Below, in pieces: positions 23,261 through 34,830 of a stretch of DNA of 64,000 nucleotides. A program made the translations under genes and the position numbers. This stretch comes from Cheiracanthium punctorium (Eukaryota > Arthropoda > Arachnida > Araneae > Cheiracanthiidae), in contig JAWZYV010006126.1 of NCBI GenBank assembly GCA_038373885.1, positions 124,001-188,000 on the forward strand, in the 5' to 3' direction. The notes below the pieces were generated by a model that did not search any database, had not been told where the DNA came from, and saw only the letters and a program-made list of their open reading frames with translations. The first letter of the stretch is position 1. Each line of letters opens with the position of its first letter.

Positions 23261-24133
23261 CAGGGATGTGCCAGCTGCTCCAAATTGTTCCAAATCAATG
23301 ATGATGCTCCAATCTGCTACAAAAAGATCATTTTGGGACATTTTTGCTCCAAATTCACCAAAAGTGTAATTTGAAATTTTTCCATGTGCTAAAAACGCTC
23401 TTAATCTCCCAAATTTGTATAAAAAATTTCATAGCACATTCTAAGCATTCTAATTTCAATCTTTTATCAGCCAATCTTAAAAGCAGAATTTTTTCCTTTG
23501 ACATTCCTTTGTAATCTCTAATACTTGAAGAATAAAAATTGGCCCGTATTTTTAATTTAATAATTTTAAGTTGATGAAATTTTTAATTTTTTTTAAGCTA
23601 CTGGCAGTAGTTATAAGGTTTAGTAAATATTAGGGTTTTTTTATTATTTAAAATAGATATTTAGTATAACACTGTATAAAATAACTGAACTTTTTAATAA
23701 TTATTTTTTGAAACTTCTGACACACCTTTGTAGAAATAAAATTAAATTTTATAAGCAATGTCAAATTGGATGAAAAATCTTTTGTTTGCGAGACTTTAGA
23801 TTCACCACTTCTAACTAAAACTGGTCATATCAGGGATTTTTAATTTAAATTGGGGGAGGGAAAAAAAGATAGTGTAGATGTGAATATGATGTATTTTTAT
23901 GAAAGAATTGTCAGTGCATGTCTAGTTTTTGTTGCTAACTGTTTTAAGAACCTCCCTAATTTTCATTTTTCAGATTAGCATTCTTAAATGACTTCTCCCT
24001 TCCCTTGAAAACTAAATTTTGTGTTTCAAAATTGCCATTCTTGTGCTCCATAAGTGACTTTTTTGTGTTCCAAATTGCTCCAGAAATCTGTTTTTCTTGC
24101 TCCCAACTTTAATTTCTACTGGCACATGACTTG
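23261..24133. mobile_element. MITE with CAGGGATGTGCCAG ends
   Basis: Left end CAGGGATGTGCCAGCTGCTC; right end CTGGCACATGACTTG. Both are followed inward by GCTCC-AAATT repeats. Flanked by a 6 bp repeat TTTTCC (23255-23260, 24134-24139). The CTGCTCCAAA motif also occurs in the element at 49429-51463, which suggests related families. Non-coding. Confidence 0.65.
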
Positions 24134-24918
24134 TTTTCCCCATAGTATGTTTATTGATTTCTGAAACATTTTCACTTCAATTTTAAAATCAGGAAAATCG
24201 CTATTTCGTTTTATTCTCATGTGCAGGTTTTTCTTTGGTAATTATTTTTACAGTTAATTTTAAAAAGCATAATCTTGTGAGTTGGTATTTTGCAGCTAAT
24301 ATAGGAAGGAGCAGAACATATGTCCCTGTCATAAGTTCCACTTCTGTGTGCTGATGTGCTGCAAGACTGCTAAGATTCTAAAATTTTACCTGAGAAAATA
24401 TTTAGACATTTATTAAAGAATTATTCTTTTTCCAATAAAACAAGAAAACTTCACTTTTATTCTATCATTTGAATGCTTATTTTAGAAAATGCCAATGCCA
24501 TATGTATAATTTTTCATTCCATTTCTGATCCAAAAAAAAAAAAAAAAAAAAAAAAAAAGATAGGTCTTAAAAATTTTTTTTTTTTTTTGAGAATCAATTT
24601 TTTATTTTATTTTCATATCAAAAGAATAGTCTGAAATTTGGATGTGAGACTTATGATTTGTTTTGATCTAGGATTTTACGATATTGTTTAAGATAATTAT
24701 TTTAAATAATTATAGCCTGTTTTCTTTTAATAAATATTGTATATCTAAAACTGATTATTAAACATTTACAGTGCATAATTATTTTCTTCAGGATCACAGT
24801 CAATTTGTTTGTGGTTGAAATTTAAATGGTAGAAATTGTTTAGTACACCATTTAGTTTAACAGTGGTTGAATTTAATCTCACACATTATTCCCCAGTTCC
24901 ATGTTTTTGCATTATCAA

Positions 24919-25064
24919 CAGGCGCGTAGCCAGGAAAATTTTTCAGGGGGAGATATGAACTTATATGTGTATAAATAGATGGAATTTCATCACTAATCCA
25001 AACATTTCGGGGGGGGGGGATATATCCCGATATCCCCCCCCCCCCCCCCCCGGCTACACCCCTG
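24919..25064. mobile_element. Short hAT MITE with G/C homopolymers
   Basis: A 146 bp element with ends CAGGCGCGTAGCC and GGCTACACCCCTG and a perfect 8 bp target duplication ATTATCAA (24911-24918, 25065-25072). A poly-G and a poly-C tract face each other inside, so it can fold on itself. Confidence 0.8.
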
Positions 25065-25182
25065 ATTATCAACCTTGTTATATATGCCTGAAAATACGTG
25101 CACGTAAATTTTTCAATTTTTTGCTGGAAAATATGTCCACGTGTATGTCCTCTTTTTTGCTCTTCAGCTGTTTTCATGCCTG

Positions 25183-26054
25183 AAGAAATAACTGGATTTC
25201 CCAGATTAATGAAACATTTTATTTTCCCAATCCCGAAAATTACAATGAAATCCTAAAAGCATCGTTTTCTGACCTTGAAAATATTTATGATAAAGAAAAA
25301 AATAGCATTTTAAAAACCGCCCCTAAATTGAATAATAAAGCTCTTTACCCAACCAGCATCGAAAAACAGAATGTAAAATTGGCCTTGAAAATTTTTGATA
25401 ATACTAATTCTGGCTCATTAAAATTATTCTCCTCTCGTGAAAACAATTCCCATTATTTATCAATTGCGATTTTCATAGATGTTATAAATAAATGGTGGCA
25501 AATTATGAATATTAAACATCCCAGAAAAGGGTTTCATATTCGCTTAAAAGATGCTGAACCATTTGTATCTGTAAATGACGAAAGATTAAACTTTTTAAAT
25601 CAGTTTGTAGAATGGGTTGGTTTATGGGAGAAATTTAAACAACCACCAAGACATGGCTGTTTATCAGCAGAAACGTTTTTTGCCCTTTCCCATACAACTA
25701 AGACGATTGTTGAGTTGATAAATTATATCCTTACGAATCTGCAAGCAAAATATGTCCTGACTGGGAAGTTCCAAACTGATAATTTATAAAAAGTCGATTT
25801 GGACAATATAGGGGAATGGCCGGATCAAATTACTATGTGACAGTGCAGCAAATTTTAGAGGCAGAAAAAAACCTGAGAATCAAAAGTATTTTAAAACTCC
25901 ATTCCGAAATTCATGGAGAAATAAAAATTAAAGATTTTATTTCTGTTTACACACAGGATCAAGATTCAAATGACGTCGCTGTATCATTTTTTGAACCTCT
26001 TTTGGAAACTCTGAATATAGAAAACTTGTCAGAAAATGATGTTAAAGTATTAAT
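25183..26054 (+). pseudogene. P-element transposase, continued
   Basis: Resumes with NNWISQINETFYFPNPENYNE (first part 25188-25789), then ALYPTSIEKQNVKLALKIF, WWQIMNIKHP, KQPPRHGCLSAETF and VLTGKFQTDNL. After a frameshift near 25790 it reads MAGSNYYVTVQQILEAEKNLR, the conserved C-terminal part of P transposases that follows the LEKRFGQYR-type motif. The segment stops at LSENDVKVLI, where a hAT MITE (26055-27206) interrupts it. A stop in place of the LEKRF motif is one of several inactivating changes. Confidence 0.85.
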
Positions 26055-27206
26055 CAGGGTTCCCATTAGAAAAAAAAAATGGGGAGATTTCTCACCCATC
26101 CAAAAATTTTGAGTGAGATTTCTGAAAGTTAAGTGAGAACATAAATATTGTTTAACATCATTTTATTTATTTATAGTACAATTTAAATAACACCGATTTT
26201 TCCGTTCATTAAAAAATTTTACAGCTTGATCATATGGAAAACTTTCTAAATTGATATTTCCATCAGCTATTCTAATAAGATTGCTTAAATTTGCACTTGA
26301 AAGTGCACTGAAATTTGCACTTGAATTGGTAATGGAAATTCAAAGTTAATGAATATTCAAATTTATTCAAAGAATCACATCCAGTTTAACTAAGCAAAAG
26401 AATTATTAACTATAATATTTTATCTAGTATAATAAAATTATATAAAATAACTTAATATTTATATAATATATTTATATAAATATTAAATTATATTGTACTA
26501 AAATAAGGTGGTAAGATACAAATATGTGTGACAAATTTAAAACAGATATAGTTAAGTTCAAATTCTTACTGCAGTATAAGCTAGATTATCCGGCATTTAA
26601 CTGGAAATTTTCAGCTTCTTTTTTTGGGGGGGTGGTCTTCTTAAAAGATTGATTAACTCTTACTGTGAATGGCAACTAAACTTAGAACGGAAGGGGGGGG
26701 GTGTCCAAATTTCAAACTGCCAGAGGTTATCAATAATTCCATGAATCGTGGTGGTATATAAAAAAACAAACAGATGAAATGCTCTCAAAACTCATACAGG
26801 ATGGACACACATACAAAAACAAAACATTTTACAGCTGGCAAGCAGCAGGAGAAAAATCAACACGTCAGCTCAGCGCCGATAGCATTAATTAATATTCCCT
26901 CTCTGCATTCTGACGATTTAACCGTGTTATCTCTTAACAGAAACTCAAGAGAAGCGTACAGAGGAGGAGGGGGGGGGGAAGCTTCATTGCGGCCGCGGCA
27001 CGCTCGTTACCTGTCAGTAGTAGAGTAAAAACAAATTTTTGAATTTGTAAACTGGCGTTTTTAAACTTTCACACAGCGTGCGAGGATCTCGCGCAAGTGG
27101 CGAGTATTTTGCAGCGCGAGAATACCTCGCGCTATAATATTTTTTGTGCGAGATTTAAGAAATTTATGCGAGATTCTTGCGGTCTTGCACTCTAGCGGGA
27201 ACCCTG
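26055..27206. mobile_element. hAT MITE inside the P transposase
   Basis: Ends CAGGGTTCCCATTAG and CTAGCGGGAACCCTG (13 of 15 paired) with a perfect 8 bp target duplication GTATTAAT (26047-26054, 27207-27214). Removing it and one duplication restores the P transposase frame from VKVLI to YIGGY. Inside there are repeated motifs such as GAGATTTCT and GCGAGAATACCTCGCGC near the right end, and G-runs. Non-coding. Confidence 0.85.
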
Positions 27207-27703
27207 GTATTAATATACATTGGTGGTTATTGTGTTAAAAAATTAGGTTTATCATGTGAAATGTGCTTAAATTTTTTTGTGTTAGATACACCAATTGATT
27301 TGGAAATTGATGATGAATATAATTACCTGAAAGAATTAAATAGGGGTGGGCTAAAATTTCCGACTACAACTGTTATAGATATCTTAAGCTTGTCTTTTCT
27401 GTGCTTCAAGAAAATTGTCTCAGGGGAATATGAAAAAGAATTAAATAAGTGTAAAAATCAATTTTCGGTATTTGTAAAACTCTGTATCACAGGTGTAGAA
27501 ATAAGTGAAATTTTACAAACAGATGAGTGTTATGAATGTAAAACTCTATTATTTCCTTCTGTGCGCAAAATTATTCAGATTTTTGCAAATATATGTTTGA
27601 GTAATTATTCAAAACAATGTAACGAAATTATTCAACGTACAAAAAAGGAAAAAAATTATAAGGATGAAAAAAATGAAAGAAAGGTTAAAAAATTTAAAAA
27701 ATG
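27207..27703 (+). pseudogene. P-element transposase, C-terminus
   Basis: Continues the transposase after the hAT MITE: IYIGGYCVKKLGLSCEMC is the conserved Y-I-x-G-Y-x-x-x-K segment near the end of P transposases. The frame runs on through GGLKFPTTTVIDILSL and a basic Lys-rich tail to a stop at 27701-27703. The final part is intact over about 160 codons. An upstream Met at 27177 lies in the MITE and is not the start. Confidence 0.8.
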
Positions 27704-28335
27704 ATTTAAATCAGCATTGTTTGTATTATTATTGCTTTGTGAGGGGAGGGGTAATAAATCAGTATAAAATATTGAAATACCAGATCTACAACAAAAGTAT
27801 CTTAAGCTAAGATTCCTGTACAATTCACAAATTTTATAACCATGATTTACGTGAGAAACATTTGTATACAGCTAGAAAATAATGTTGTAAAATAAATCGA
27901 TATGAAATTTTCAAAATATGTATTATTATGTTTGAAATGTAACTTTTACTTGTAATTTTCTAACTTTGTGTTTTTCTAAATAAAAAAATTTGACTCTGAA
28001 CTTGTGTCATTTCTTATTTATATGAATCTAGTATTTTGAATTATAATCATGTGTTAAATTGTAAAAAGGTAAAGGTCATTAAGTACATATGTCATGTTTT
28101 ATCTATTATTAATTTAGCTACCTATCTTTTAATAATAAAAATCTACTTACCATTTACAAGTAAAAGTGCTATATATTTTTTATTAAATGTTCGTACTATT
28201 TTTAAGCTATTTAAATAATTTGGTTTTTAATTTAATTTTTTGTCCAAATCAAGAGAGAATGGATTAACTGTTTGATTATTTAAAGGAATTATTTTCTTTC
28301 ATCAACTTCTGAATTCTAATTAGATTTATTACATT
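27704..28335. other. Non-coding, probable 3-prime region of the P element
   Basis: AT-rich sequence after the transposase stop, with AATAAA-like signals near 27892 and 27978. I could not find the right inverted repeat of the P element. Confidence 0.35.
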
Positions 28336-29910
28336 ACTAGCTGAAGTACCCGTCGTGGACGGGTTAGTACTGAATGCAAATTTCTAAAAGCAAGAACTTT
28401 CGTCAGCATTGTTGGAGTACACAGAATGGATGTAGTATGTTGCCAAAGTAAAGAAAGCGCAATTATAATTTTTATGTATTGTTAAAATATTACAGGTTAG
28501 AGAGTAACTAAGTAATTTCGCTTCAGTCGTAATTATGGGATGCGCGAACGAATATTTACACATATTCAAATAATTTTCGCAAAATCTCAAAATCTAATCA
28601 ACATTTTTGAAAAATTGGAAGCCTAGAATTTAAGTTGAGTGACAACCTATCATGTCACCCAATTTTTTAATTCCCTGCTGTCTTTATTTCGTGATGCTGG
28701 AACAAACATTTAAGCATTTTTAAACGATTTTCACAAAATCTCAAAATGTAATCAAAATATTTTAAAAATTCAACACCTATAAATTAAGATTAGCAACTAC
28801 CTATCCTATCACCCAATTTCGTATTAGTCGTTATTATGCGATGCTTGAAAAAATATAACCGCATTTTGGGAGAATTTTCACAAAATCTCAAAATCTAATA
28901 AGTTTTAAAAATTGGACACCTATACTTTATGTTAAACAACAACCTGTCATGTGACCCAATTTCATATCATTCGCTTTAGTCGTTATTACGTAATGTGGGA
29001 ACAAAAATTCACTCAGTTTGAAACGATTTTTGCAAAATCCCAAAATCTGATCGGTTTTTTTTAGATGCTTATAGTTTAAGGTGACCACCTATCATTTCAC
29101 CAAATACCATTTTTTCACCTTTGCAGTTATTACGTGATGTGCGAACACAATACGCAGTGTGAAACAATTTTCGCAAAATCTCAAAATCTAATCAAGATTT
29201 TTTTTTAATTCGACGCCTATGTTTTAAGTTGAGTGACCACCTATCATGTCACTCAATTTCATATCATTCACTTCAGTCGTTTTTACGTGATCTTGAACAC
29301 AAATTTACGCAGTTTGAAAGGATTTTCGCAAAATCTCAAAATCAAGATTTTTAAAAAATTCGACGCCTATGTTTTAAGTTGAGTGACCACCTATCATGAC
29401 ACCCAATTTCATATCATTCGCTTCAGTCGTTTTTACGTGATGCTTGAACACAAATTTACGCAGTTTGAAACGATTTTCGCAAAATCTGAAAATCTAATCA
29501 AGATTTTTTAAAAATTCGACGCCTATGTTTTAAGTTGAGTGACTACCTATCATGACACCCAATTTCATATCATTTGCTTCAGTCGTTTTTACGTGATGCT
29601 TGAACACAAATTTACGCAGCTTGAAACGATTTTCGCAAAATCTGAAAATCTAATCAATATTTTTTAAAAATTCGACACCTATGTTTTAAGGTGAGTGACC
29701 ACCTATCATGACACCCAATTTCATATCATTCGCTTCAGCCGTTTTTACGTGATGCTTAAACAAAAAAAGCATCACGGACAGAATGACAGATAGACACTTT
29801 TTTTTTAAGGGTCGCATCGGATTCCCGGATGCTTGAAACGGATAGAAATCGCAAAATTTTTGAATTCCAAAAAATGTACAGACAAAAGTCTAATTTTATT
29901 TATATAGATT
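28336..29910. mobile_element. Interspersed element starting ACTAGCTG and ending TTTATATAGAT, with internal tandem array
   Basis: Begins ACTAGCTGAAGTACCCG and ends near GACAGATAGACAC and TTTATATAGATT. A similar beginning (ACTAGCTGCGTGCCCG) occurs at 35906, followed 2.4 kb later by GACAGACACAC. Such elements are common in invertebrates and look retroposon-like, but I cannot assign a family. No coding sequence. Most of its length is the tandem array listed separately. Confidence 0.5.
28536..29770. repeat. Tandem array, unit about 150 bp, about 8 copies
   Basis: Each unit has ACGTGATG, CAAATTTACGCAGTTTGAAA, CGCAAAATCTCAAAATCT, CCTATGTTTTAAGTTGAG and CACCTATCATG. The ACGTGATG-like motif recurs near 28536, 28690, 28834, 28986, 29130, 29284, 29435, 29590 and 29748, spacings of 144-158 bp. 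Units on the right are more alike than those on the left, which suggests growth from the right. Confidence 0.8.
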
Positions 29911-30980
29911 GTAAGTTGATTTTTTCAATGAAGTAACTCTGTAAATTGAAACATTATGTGTAATCATTTTATTAAATTAAAACAGCTCAAACATTGGCTA
30001 ATGCAAGTAATAATTTTTAAGAGTTCTCTCATTTTATTAAATATTTTCCCCGTTAAATAATAAATATGGTAAGTAATGTGTAAGAACTGTGACTTGTCTT
30101 TCTCTATGAATATACAATACTTCCAGATCCCTCCCTCCTTTCCCCTAGCGGTGAAAACGCTGTTCTGGCCTGTACTATTCAAGATGGCCTTGCCCTGACT
30201 GAGTCGAACGACGGAAAATATACAAAGGGGAGTACTATAATTTAGAAAAACATTAGCTTCGTTCCTTCAGTACAATGTCTTATTAATGAGATACTTAATG
30301 CAGCTTTCACATACAGTCATATATTGTATCAGTAGGCAAATATCAAATTTAGTTTTAAATAAAAGTCCTTTTCACTCTTCTCCTTTTATTACGGCCGTCT
30401 ATTGTAGAAATTGTAACAAATTATAATTAGAATAATACTTTTGTTCAGATTTTTGCGACCACGTGTAATGTCCCATGGATATGCCTCTCTGCGTACTGGA
30501 ATGTCGATGTGGAAATGTAATAAAATAATGAGATGGCGTGAAGGGTCAAGGTCAACCAACGGGTCAGGTCACTAAGAGAGGGACCCTGAGTATTCTGTTC
30601 CGGTGCGTTCCTACTGCCCTCCAATATTACATGTTATCAGTTATGATAACATGTAATATATCAGTTATGATAACATGTAATAACATGTCCCCTTTCTACC
30701 CCTCCCATAGACGTCTGCAAACCTTTCTCCCCTGCTTGTCCATATAGCACTGACATTCAGCTTTTGCTACGAGGCTGAGGGCGGGCGGGGCTAAGTAAAT
30801 TTTGCGCATCATCAATTTTAGACGTTTTTTCAACTGCTTTGCTTTACTTTGCTTGGACATACAGCGCCGACTTTTGTTACGGGGGTGGGGGGTGGGGGTG
30901 TTTGCTTGCTGAGTAAATTTTGCAGGTCGCCAATTTTGGCGACTGACAGACTGTTTTGCAGTCGCCAGGAATAATTCATT
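29911..30980. other. Non-coding; contains a perfect hairpin
   Basis: No gene seen. A perfect 16 bp-arm inverted repeat lies at 30624-30659 and a GTCGCCA-AATTTTGGCGAC palindrome near 30927. Otherwise featureless. Confidence 0.4.
30624..30659. repeat. Perfect hairpin, 16 bp arms, 4 base loop
   Basis: ATATTACATGTTATCA (30624-30639), loop GTTA, then its exact reverse complement (30644-30659). The right arm is partly repeated again to about 30688. It could be a transcriptional hairpin or a slippage product. Confidence 0.7.
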
Positions 30981-31665
30981 GTAACTGGTGATGAGACATG
31001 GGTTTACAAGTTTGACATAAGCCAGTCAACAAGCTTCGGAATGGTGCCTTCCAACTGTACCGAAACCGAAAAAACTTCGTCAAAGTCGATTAAAAATCAA
31101 GATAATGTTGACTGTTTTCTTTGATTATCATGGTGTTGTGCATTCGGAATTCTTGACAGAGGGTCAGACGGTAAAAAAAGAATATTATCTGAGCATTATG
31201 CGGAGATTGAGAAAGAAAATTCTTCGAAAAAGGCCGGATTTGTAGAAAGAAAATTCTTGGATTTTGCACCACAACAAGGCAGCATCTCATAAGGCTATCA
31301 TTGTGAACGAATTTCTGACCAAAAACTTAACAAATACCTCCGAACAACCACCGTATTCACCCGATATCGCTCTAGCCGACTTTTTTTCTTTCCAGAACTT
31401 AAATTGCCACTTCGAGGCACCCGCTTTCAGTCGATAGAAGACATAATAGAAGAAGACTTCAGTCGATAGAAGAGAATTTGTTGTGGGAACTGAAGTCAAT
31501 TCCAAAAAATGCGTTTAAAAAATGTTTTCATGATTGGAATATTCGTTGGCATAAGTGTATTATTTCGAAAGGGGCATAGTTAGAAGGCAATAAAATAAAT
31601 TTGGATGAATAATAAACATTTTGTGTTTTATTGACAAATTCCCAGAACTTTTTTGACAGAATGTA
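30981..31665 (+). pseudogene. mariner transposase, 3-prime half, broken
   Basis: Remnant of a mariner element. VTGDETWVY contains the first catalytic Asp. LHHNKAAS stands at the second site, which is normally HHDNA, so the second Asp has become Asn. YSPDIALADFFFFP-like sequence (through a frameshift) holds the third Asp of the D,D34D triad. The end CAAATTCCCAGAACTTTTTTGACAG resembles a mariner right terminal repeat. The 5-prime half is missing and several frameshifts and stops are present. Confidence 0.8.
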
Positions 31666-31739
31666 ATTCACATTTGGTTAAGTTACAGATTAAAATAGAA
31701 ATAAACCAATAAAAAAGAGACCTATTATTCTCTAAGCCG

Positions 31740-32300
31740 ATTTGTGTGGATTACATGTGAACTCGCTATGCAGGAAGCACTAAATCAATACATAAATCTC
31801 CCAGAAGTTGAAAAAACTGGAAGATTAATTATTTTTAGCGACTAATGCTGCTCTTCATGTACTCAAAAAGGGTTGTTCCGAGCTTTATGAAAAATATACA
31901 GTTCGCTGAACCAAATCCTAAACCTAAATAAGAAATGTATAATGCAGTGAATCCCAGCATATATTGGTAGTGACGAAAATGAGGCCGTTGTTGACTCTTT
32001 CACAAAGAAGGTGAAGAATCTCAATAAAGAATTACTCCCACAAGTCACCCTCAGTGATATAAAGTCAGTTGCAAAACAAAAATTCACTGACAGAACCATA
32101 AAGATTAGATGTCAAATCTGTGAATTAAACACAAACATAACCATTCCAAAGACTGACCAGACGCAGAACAAAACCATAGAGGGATGAAAATCCAGAGCGA
32201 TGGCACCAGAACTTACCAGAGCTACAGGAACTGTCCTGACTTTGAACTGAACCCAGAACATATCTTTACTTCCCCTTCTATTCTGGCAAAATTACACTAA
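31740..32300 (+). pseudogene. LINE RNase H and C-terminal fragment
   Basis: Fragment of a non-LTR retrotransposon ORF2. LQEALNQYINLPEVEKTGRLIIFSD holds the RNase H strand ending in Asp. CIMQ..PAYIGSDENEAVVDSFTKK is the W-P-x-H-x-G-x-x-x-N-E-x-x-D pattern, with the His changed to Tyr. Further on, YQSYRNCPDFELNPEHIFTSP is the Cys/His tail typical of I- and Jockey-related elements in arthropods. Several frameshifts; inactive. Confidence 0.7.
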
Positions 32301-32370
32301 CAACCAACAATCCCCATGTTGAACTTTATGGGGATAGCTGCTTTCATATTTCCAAGGGAGTTACCTATGC

Positions 32371-33055
32371 ACAGAGTGTCCCACAAAGGTGGTTAACACA
32401 CTTCAGTTCTTTCTCTATTAGAGAAGTGACAATGTAAATTGAAAAAATGTTCAAAATAAGAGAAAGCATTAAGAAAAAACTTAATTTTTTTAAAAGTTAA
32501 CACTTTTTAAATTTGTATACAACCCCCATACGAAAAAAATTTTTCAATTAGTAAAATGTGCCCCATACATTAATGTGATGTCCAAAATTCAGCCTTTCAC
32601 CATAAAATATATCAGATATCTTTAAACAAAGATGATCAGGGACTGTATATAAATTTGAATTTGGACATCCAATGCTAGTGTGAAATTTTTGCAGTTTTTG
32701 CATGATCCTTGGAATACAATCACCCAACATAACTTTTTCCCCTTTGAGAGCCATTAAAGAGTGGTTTAAGTCAGCATGTATTTATCTTCATACAGTTTTT
32801 AAGATATAATTCTCAAATTTTATATATCACCTCCTTAGTGCATGAAACAAATTTTATTAGCTGAGATTTTTTTTTTGTATGGGGACCATATACAAATTAA
32901 AAATGTGCAATTTTGAAAATTTGCAAGAGGAATTTTTTCTTAACATAGGCCTCTTTCCTTACCTCATTATGAACATTTTTTTTCAATTTACATTGGCCAC
33001 TTATCTCTAATAGGTAAAGAATTAAAATGCGTTACCACCTTTTAGGGCCACCCTG
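32371..33055. mobile_element. Foldback MITE with long inverted repeats (CAGGGTGxCCC type)
   Basis: The left side (ACAGAGTGTCCCACAAAGGTGGTTAAC) is complementary to the right side (GTTACCACCTTTTAGGGCCACCCTGTA). The pairing continues inward for over 100 bp, including CAATGTAAATTGAAAAAATGTTC. A TA follows the right end. A second copy is at 54638-55340. Non-coding; open frames inside arise from the repeat arms. Confidence 0.75.
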
Positions 33056-33408
33056 TATATATACGCACACACAAGTATCTATGTGTTTTACTACTCCATG
33101 TCCGATGTGTATCTGCTATCACTCTGTTGACTGGAATTTTTTTAAATTACACCTAGAAAAGTCGGAGAATTTCATTTGACTGAATGAGTAACAACCCAGC
33201 AGCTAGAATCAAAACATAAACCAAAATTCCAAAGTAGATCAGTAACTAAAAATTGGAAATTTTCTAAGAAGTGGACAACTTGGATGGAATAGACAAAATA
33301 TTTAGGATGTTTTCTTCATGACAACCTTGGACAAAAATATGGAGGGGGCAGCATATTTTTCAAGCAATATGTGATCCACTGTCTGCAGACAATATGATAT
33401 TCAAAAGT

Positions 33409-33805
33409 TTAACCCTTTTGCTCCCAAGCTTTGATTTGGAATGCTTGCTCAAAATCCCAGAAACGCCCGAGAAATGTTTTTGTATGCTTTCCCCCACGAA
33501 ACACGTTTCTTTGGTACCTGTGTAGATATATCTTTGTCAAAACAGGAGTGCAAAGAATCAGTGGGAGTGCCTCCCCCAAAGGATTTGAAAAGCACCCGTT
33601 CGTAAATGCAGCTGATCACCATGTGATCCCCCAAAGAGGGAAGGGGGGTTACAATAGCAAACAGGAGAAAGGGGTTTTTCACACTTGACACTCTTAAATG
33701 GATGTTGCAAAGCACGGGGAGGATGAAGCTTCGTCCTGGAGTTAGGCTGGATCTGGGAACGTGCATTTTGAGCCGGTACGGGTGGATTGAGAGCGAAAGG
33801 GTTAA
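33409..33805. mobile_element. TTAA-flanked MITE
   Basis: Starts TTAACCCTTTTGCTCCCAAGC and ends GAGAGCGAAAGGGTTAA. The inverted ends include the TTAA duplication. GC-richer interior, no recognised protein. Confidence 0.7.
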
Positions 33806-34065
33806 AAGACTAATTGATGGATGCAGTGACACCATTACAAATGTGTATCTATAGATTTCTTTGCAAAAATATAAGTACATACAAATGTAGTTGCACACAT
33901 AGCTGCAAGTCAAATAGTAAATTGTTACTGAACATTTTCTTGTGCCAAATTTGTCAATTGAAAATGAACTGGAAAATTTTGATTTTCACAGTTAATTTCT
34001 TTTTTCCATAACTGAACTGGAGGATATTAATGCATGTTTTTTGCTGTGCAACTGGGGTTCATCAG

Positions 34066-34830
34066 TTAACCCCTTAACTGCCATATCAGGCAACCCCCCC
34101 CCCTCCCCTATTCAAAGAAATAAGCACATGTAGGGCAATTGCTTCTTCAAAATGAAGTTATTACCTGTCAAAAAATTTATAGTATTTGCAATACTAGCAA
34201 TAAATTACTGAGGAAATTATTTGAGCTAGGCATATATATTAGAGATGAGACGGGCACAGCCCGAGCCCGGGCCCGACTCGGGCTCGGGCTCTGTAATTCA
34301 CGATTGCGTTCGGGCTCGGGCTCGTGAAAAATTTCTCCTTTGTTAAACATACTCCTTGAAACAGATTTCATGGGATAAATAGACGTACTTATTTAAAAGA
34401 ATAGCGGCACGGGGGACTAGAAGGTATGTGAAGCTCCAAAATTTATTGTATCCTATTAATGAAGTAGTTAAATTTATTTGTCTTTATCTGAAATTTCGGG
34501 CTCGGGCTCCAACTTTAATGATATTGCTCGGGCTCGGGCGGGCTCGGATTAAAAGTCCTCGGGCTCGGGCTTCAAAAAATGAGCCCGAACTCATCTCTAA
34601 TATATATACGTCCTACGCAATTAAAACATCGATTGCGCAAAGCATATTTATACACCTGGGGCAAGGACGTACCCAGGGCGTCCAGACCCCCCTCCGAAAT
34701 TTCAGTTTTTGTAAACAAAATAATAATGATGAAGTTTTTTTGCATAAAATTCTGCCTTTTTCACCGTTTGGACCCACCCAGAAATTTTTGTTTGGGTACA
34801 TCCCTGACCTGGGGCAGTTAAAGGGGTTAA
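34066..34830. mobile_element. TTAA-flanked MITE containing a hAT MITE
   Basis: Starts TTAACCCCTTAACTGCC and ends GGCAGTTAAAGGGGTTAA. The hAT MITE at 34240-34599 lies inside it, so it is the older of the two. After about 34660 there is another short repeat with ACGTACCCAGGGCGTCC and TTTGGGTACATCCCTGACC-like ends. It lies only about 160 bp upstream of the PWWP exon. Confidence 0.7.
34240..34599. mobile_element. hAT MITE rich in GAGCCCGAGCCC, second copy
   Basis: Ends TAGAGATGAG and CTCATCTCTA with an 8 bp duplication ATATATAT (34232-34239, 34600-34607). Same family as 9804-10318, in the opposite orientation and shorter. Confidence 0.8.

Larger units (their letters stand above)
21003..25182. 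mobile_element. 4.2 kb DNA element splitting the P transposase
   Basis: Inverted ends CAGGCATGAAAA and TTTTCATGCCTG, flanked by a 6 bp repeat AAGAAA (20997-21002, 25183-25188). Removing it rejoins the P-transposase reading, which fixes both borders. It carries three smaller nested elements (22141-22271, 23261-24133, 24919-25064). The left 120 bp is rich in TTCCGC-type repeats. A 43-codon frame at 21549-21680 (MADVIEYIRKCGLKTKCLW) is the only possible coding piece. The superfamily is uncertain; the ends and 6 bp duplication resemble the other non-8-bp hAT-like families here. Confidence 0.75.

Noticed and set aside
25034..25051. Assembly gap or vector at the poly-C run
   Set aside because: The run is part of a MITE with matching ends and a perfect 8 bp duplication.
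28536..29770. CRISPR-like array
   Set aside because: The whole unit of about 150 bp repeats, with no short repeat and unique spacer pattern, in a eukaryotic context.
33449..33913. 154-residue minus-strand frame
   Set aside because: It overlaps a TTAA MITE and its flank; composition is that of chance translation.
34428..34600. Arg-Ala repeat protein frames (also in 9556-9879)
   Set aside because: They are translations of GAGCCC repeats inside a hAT MITE.
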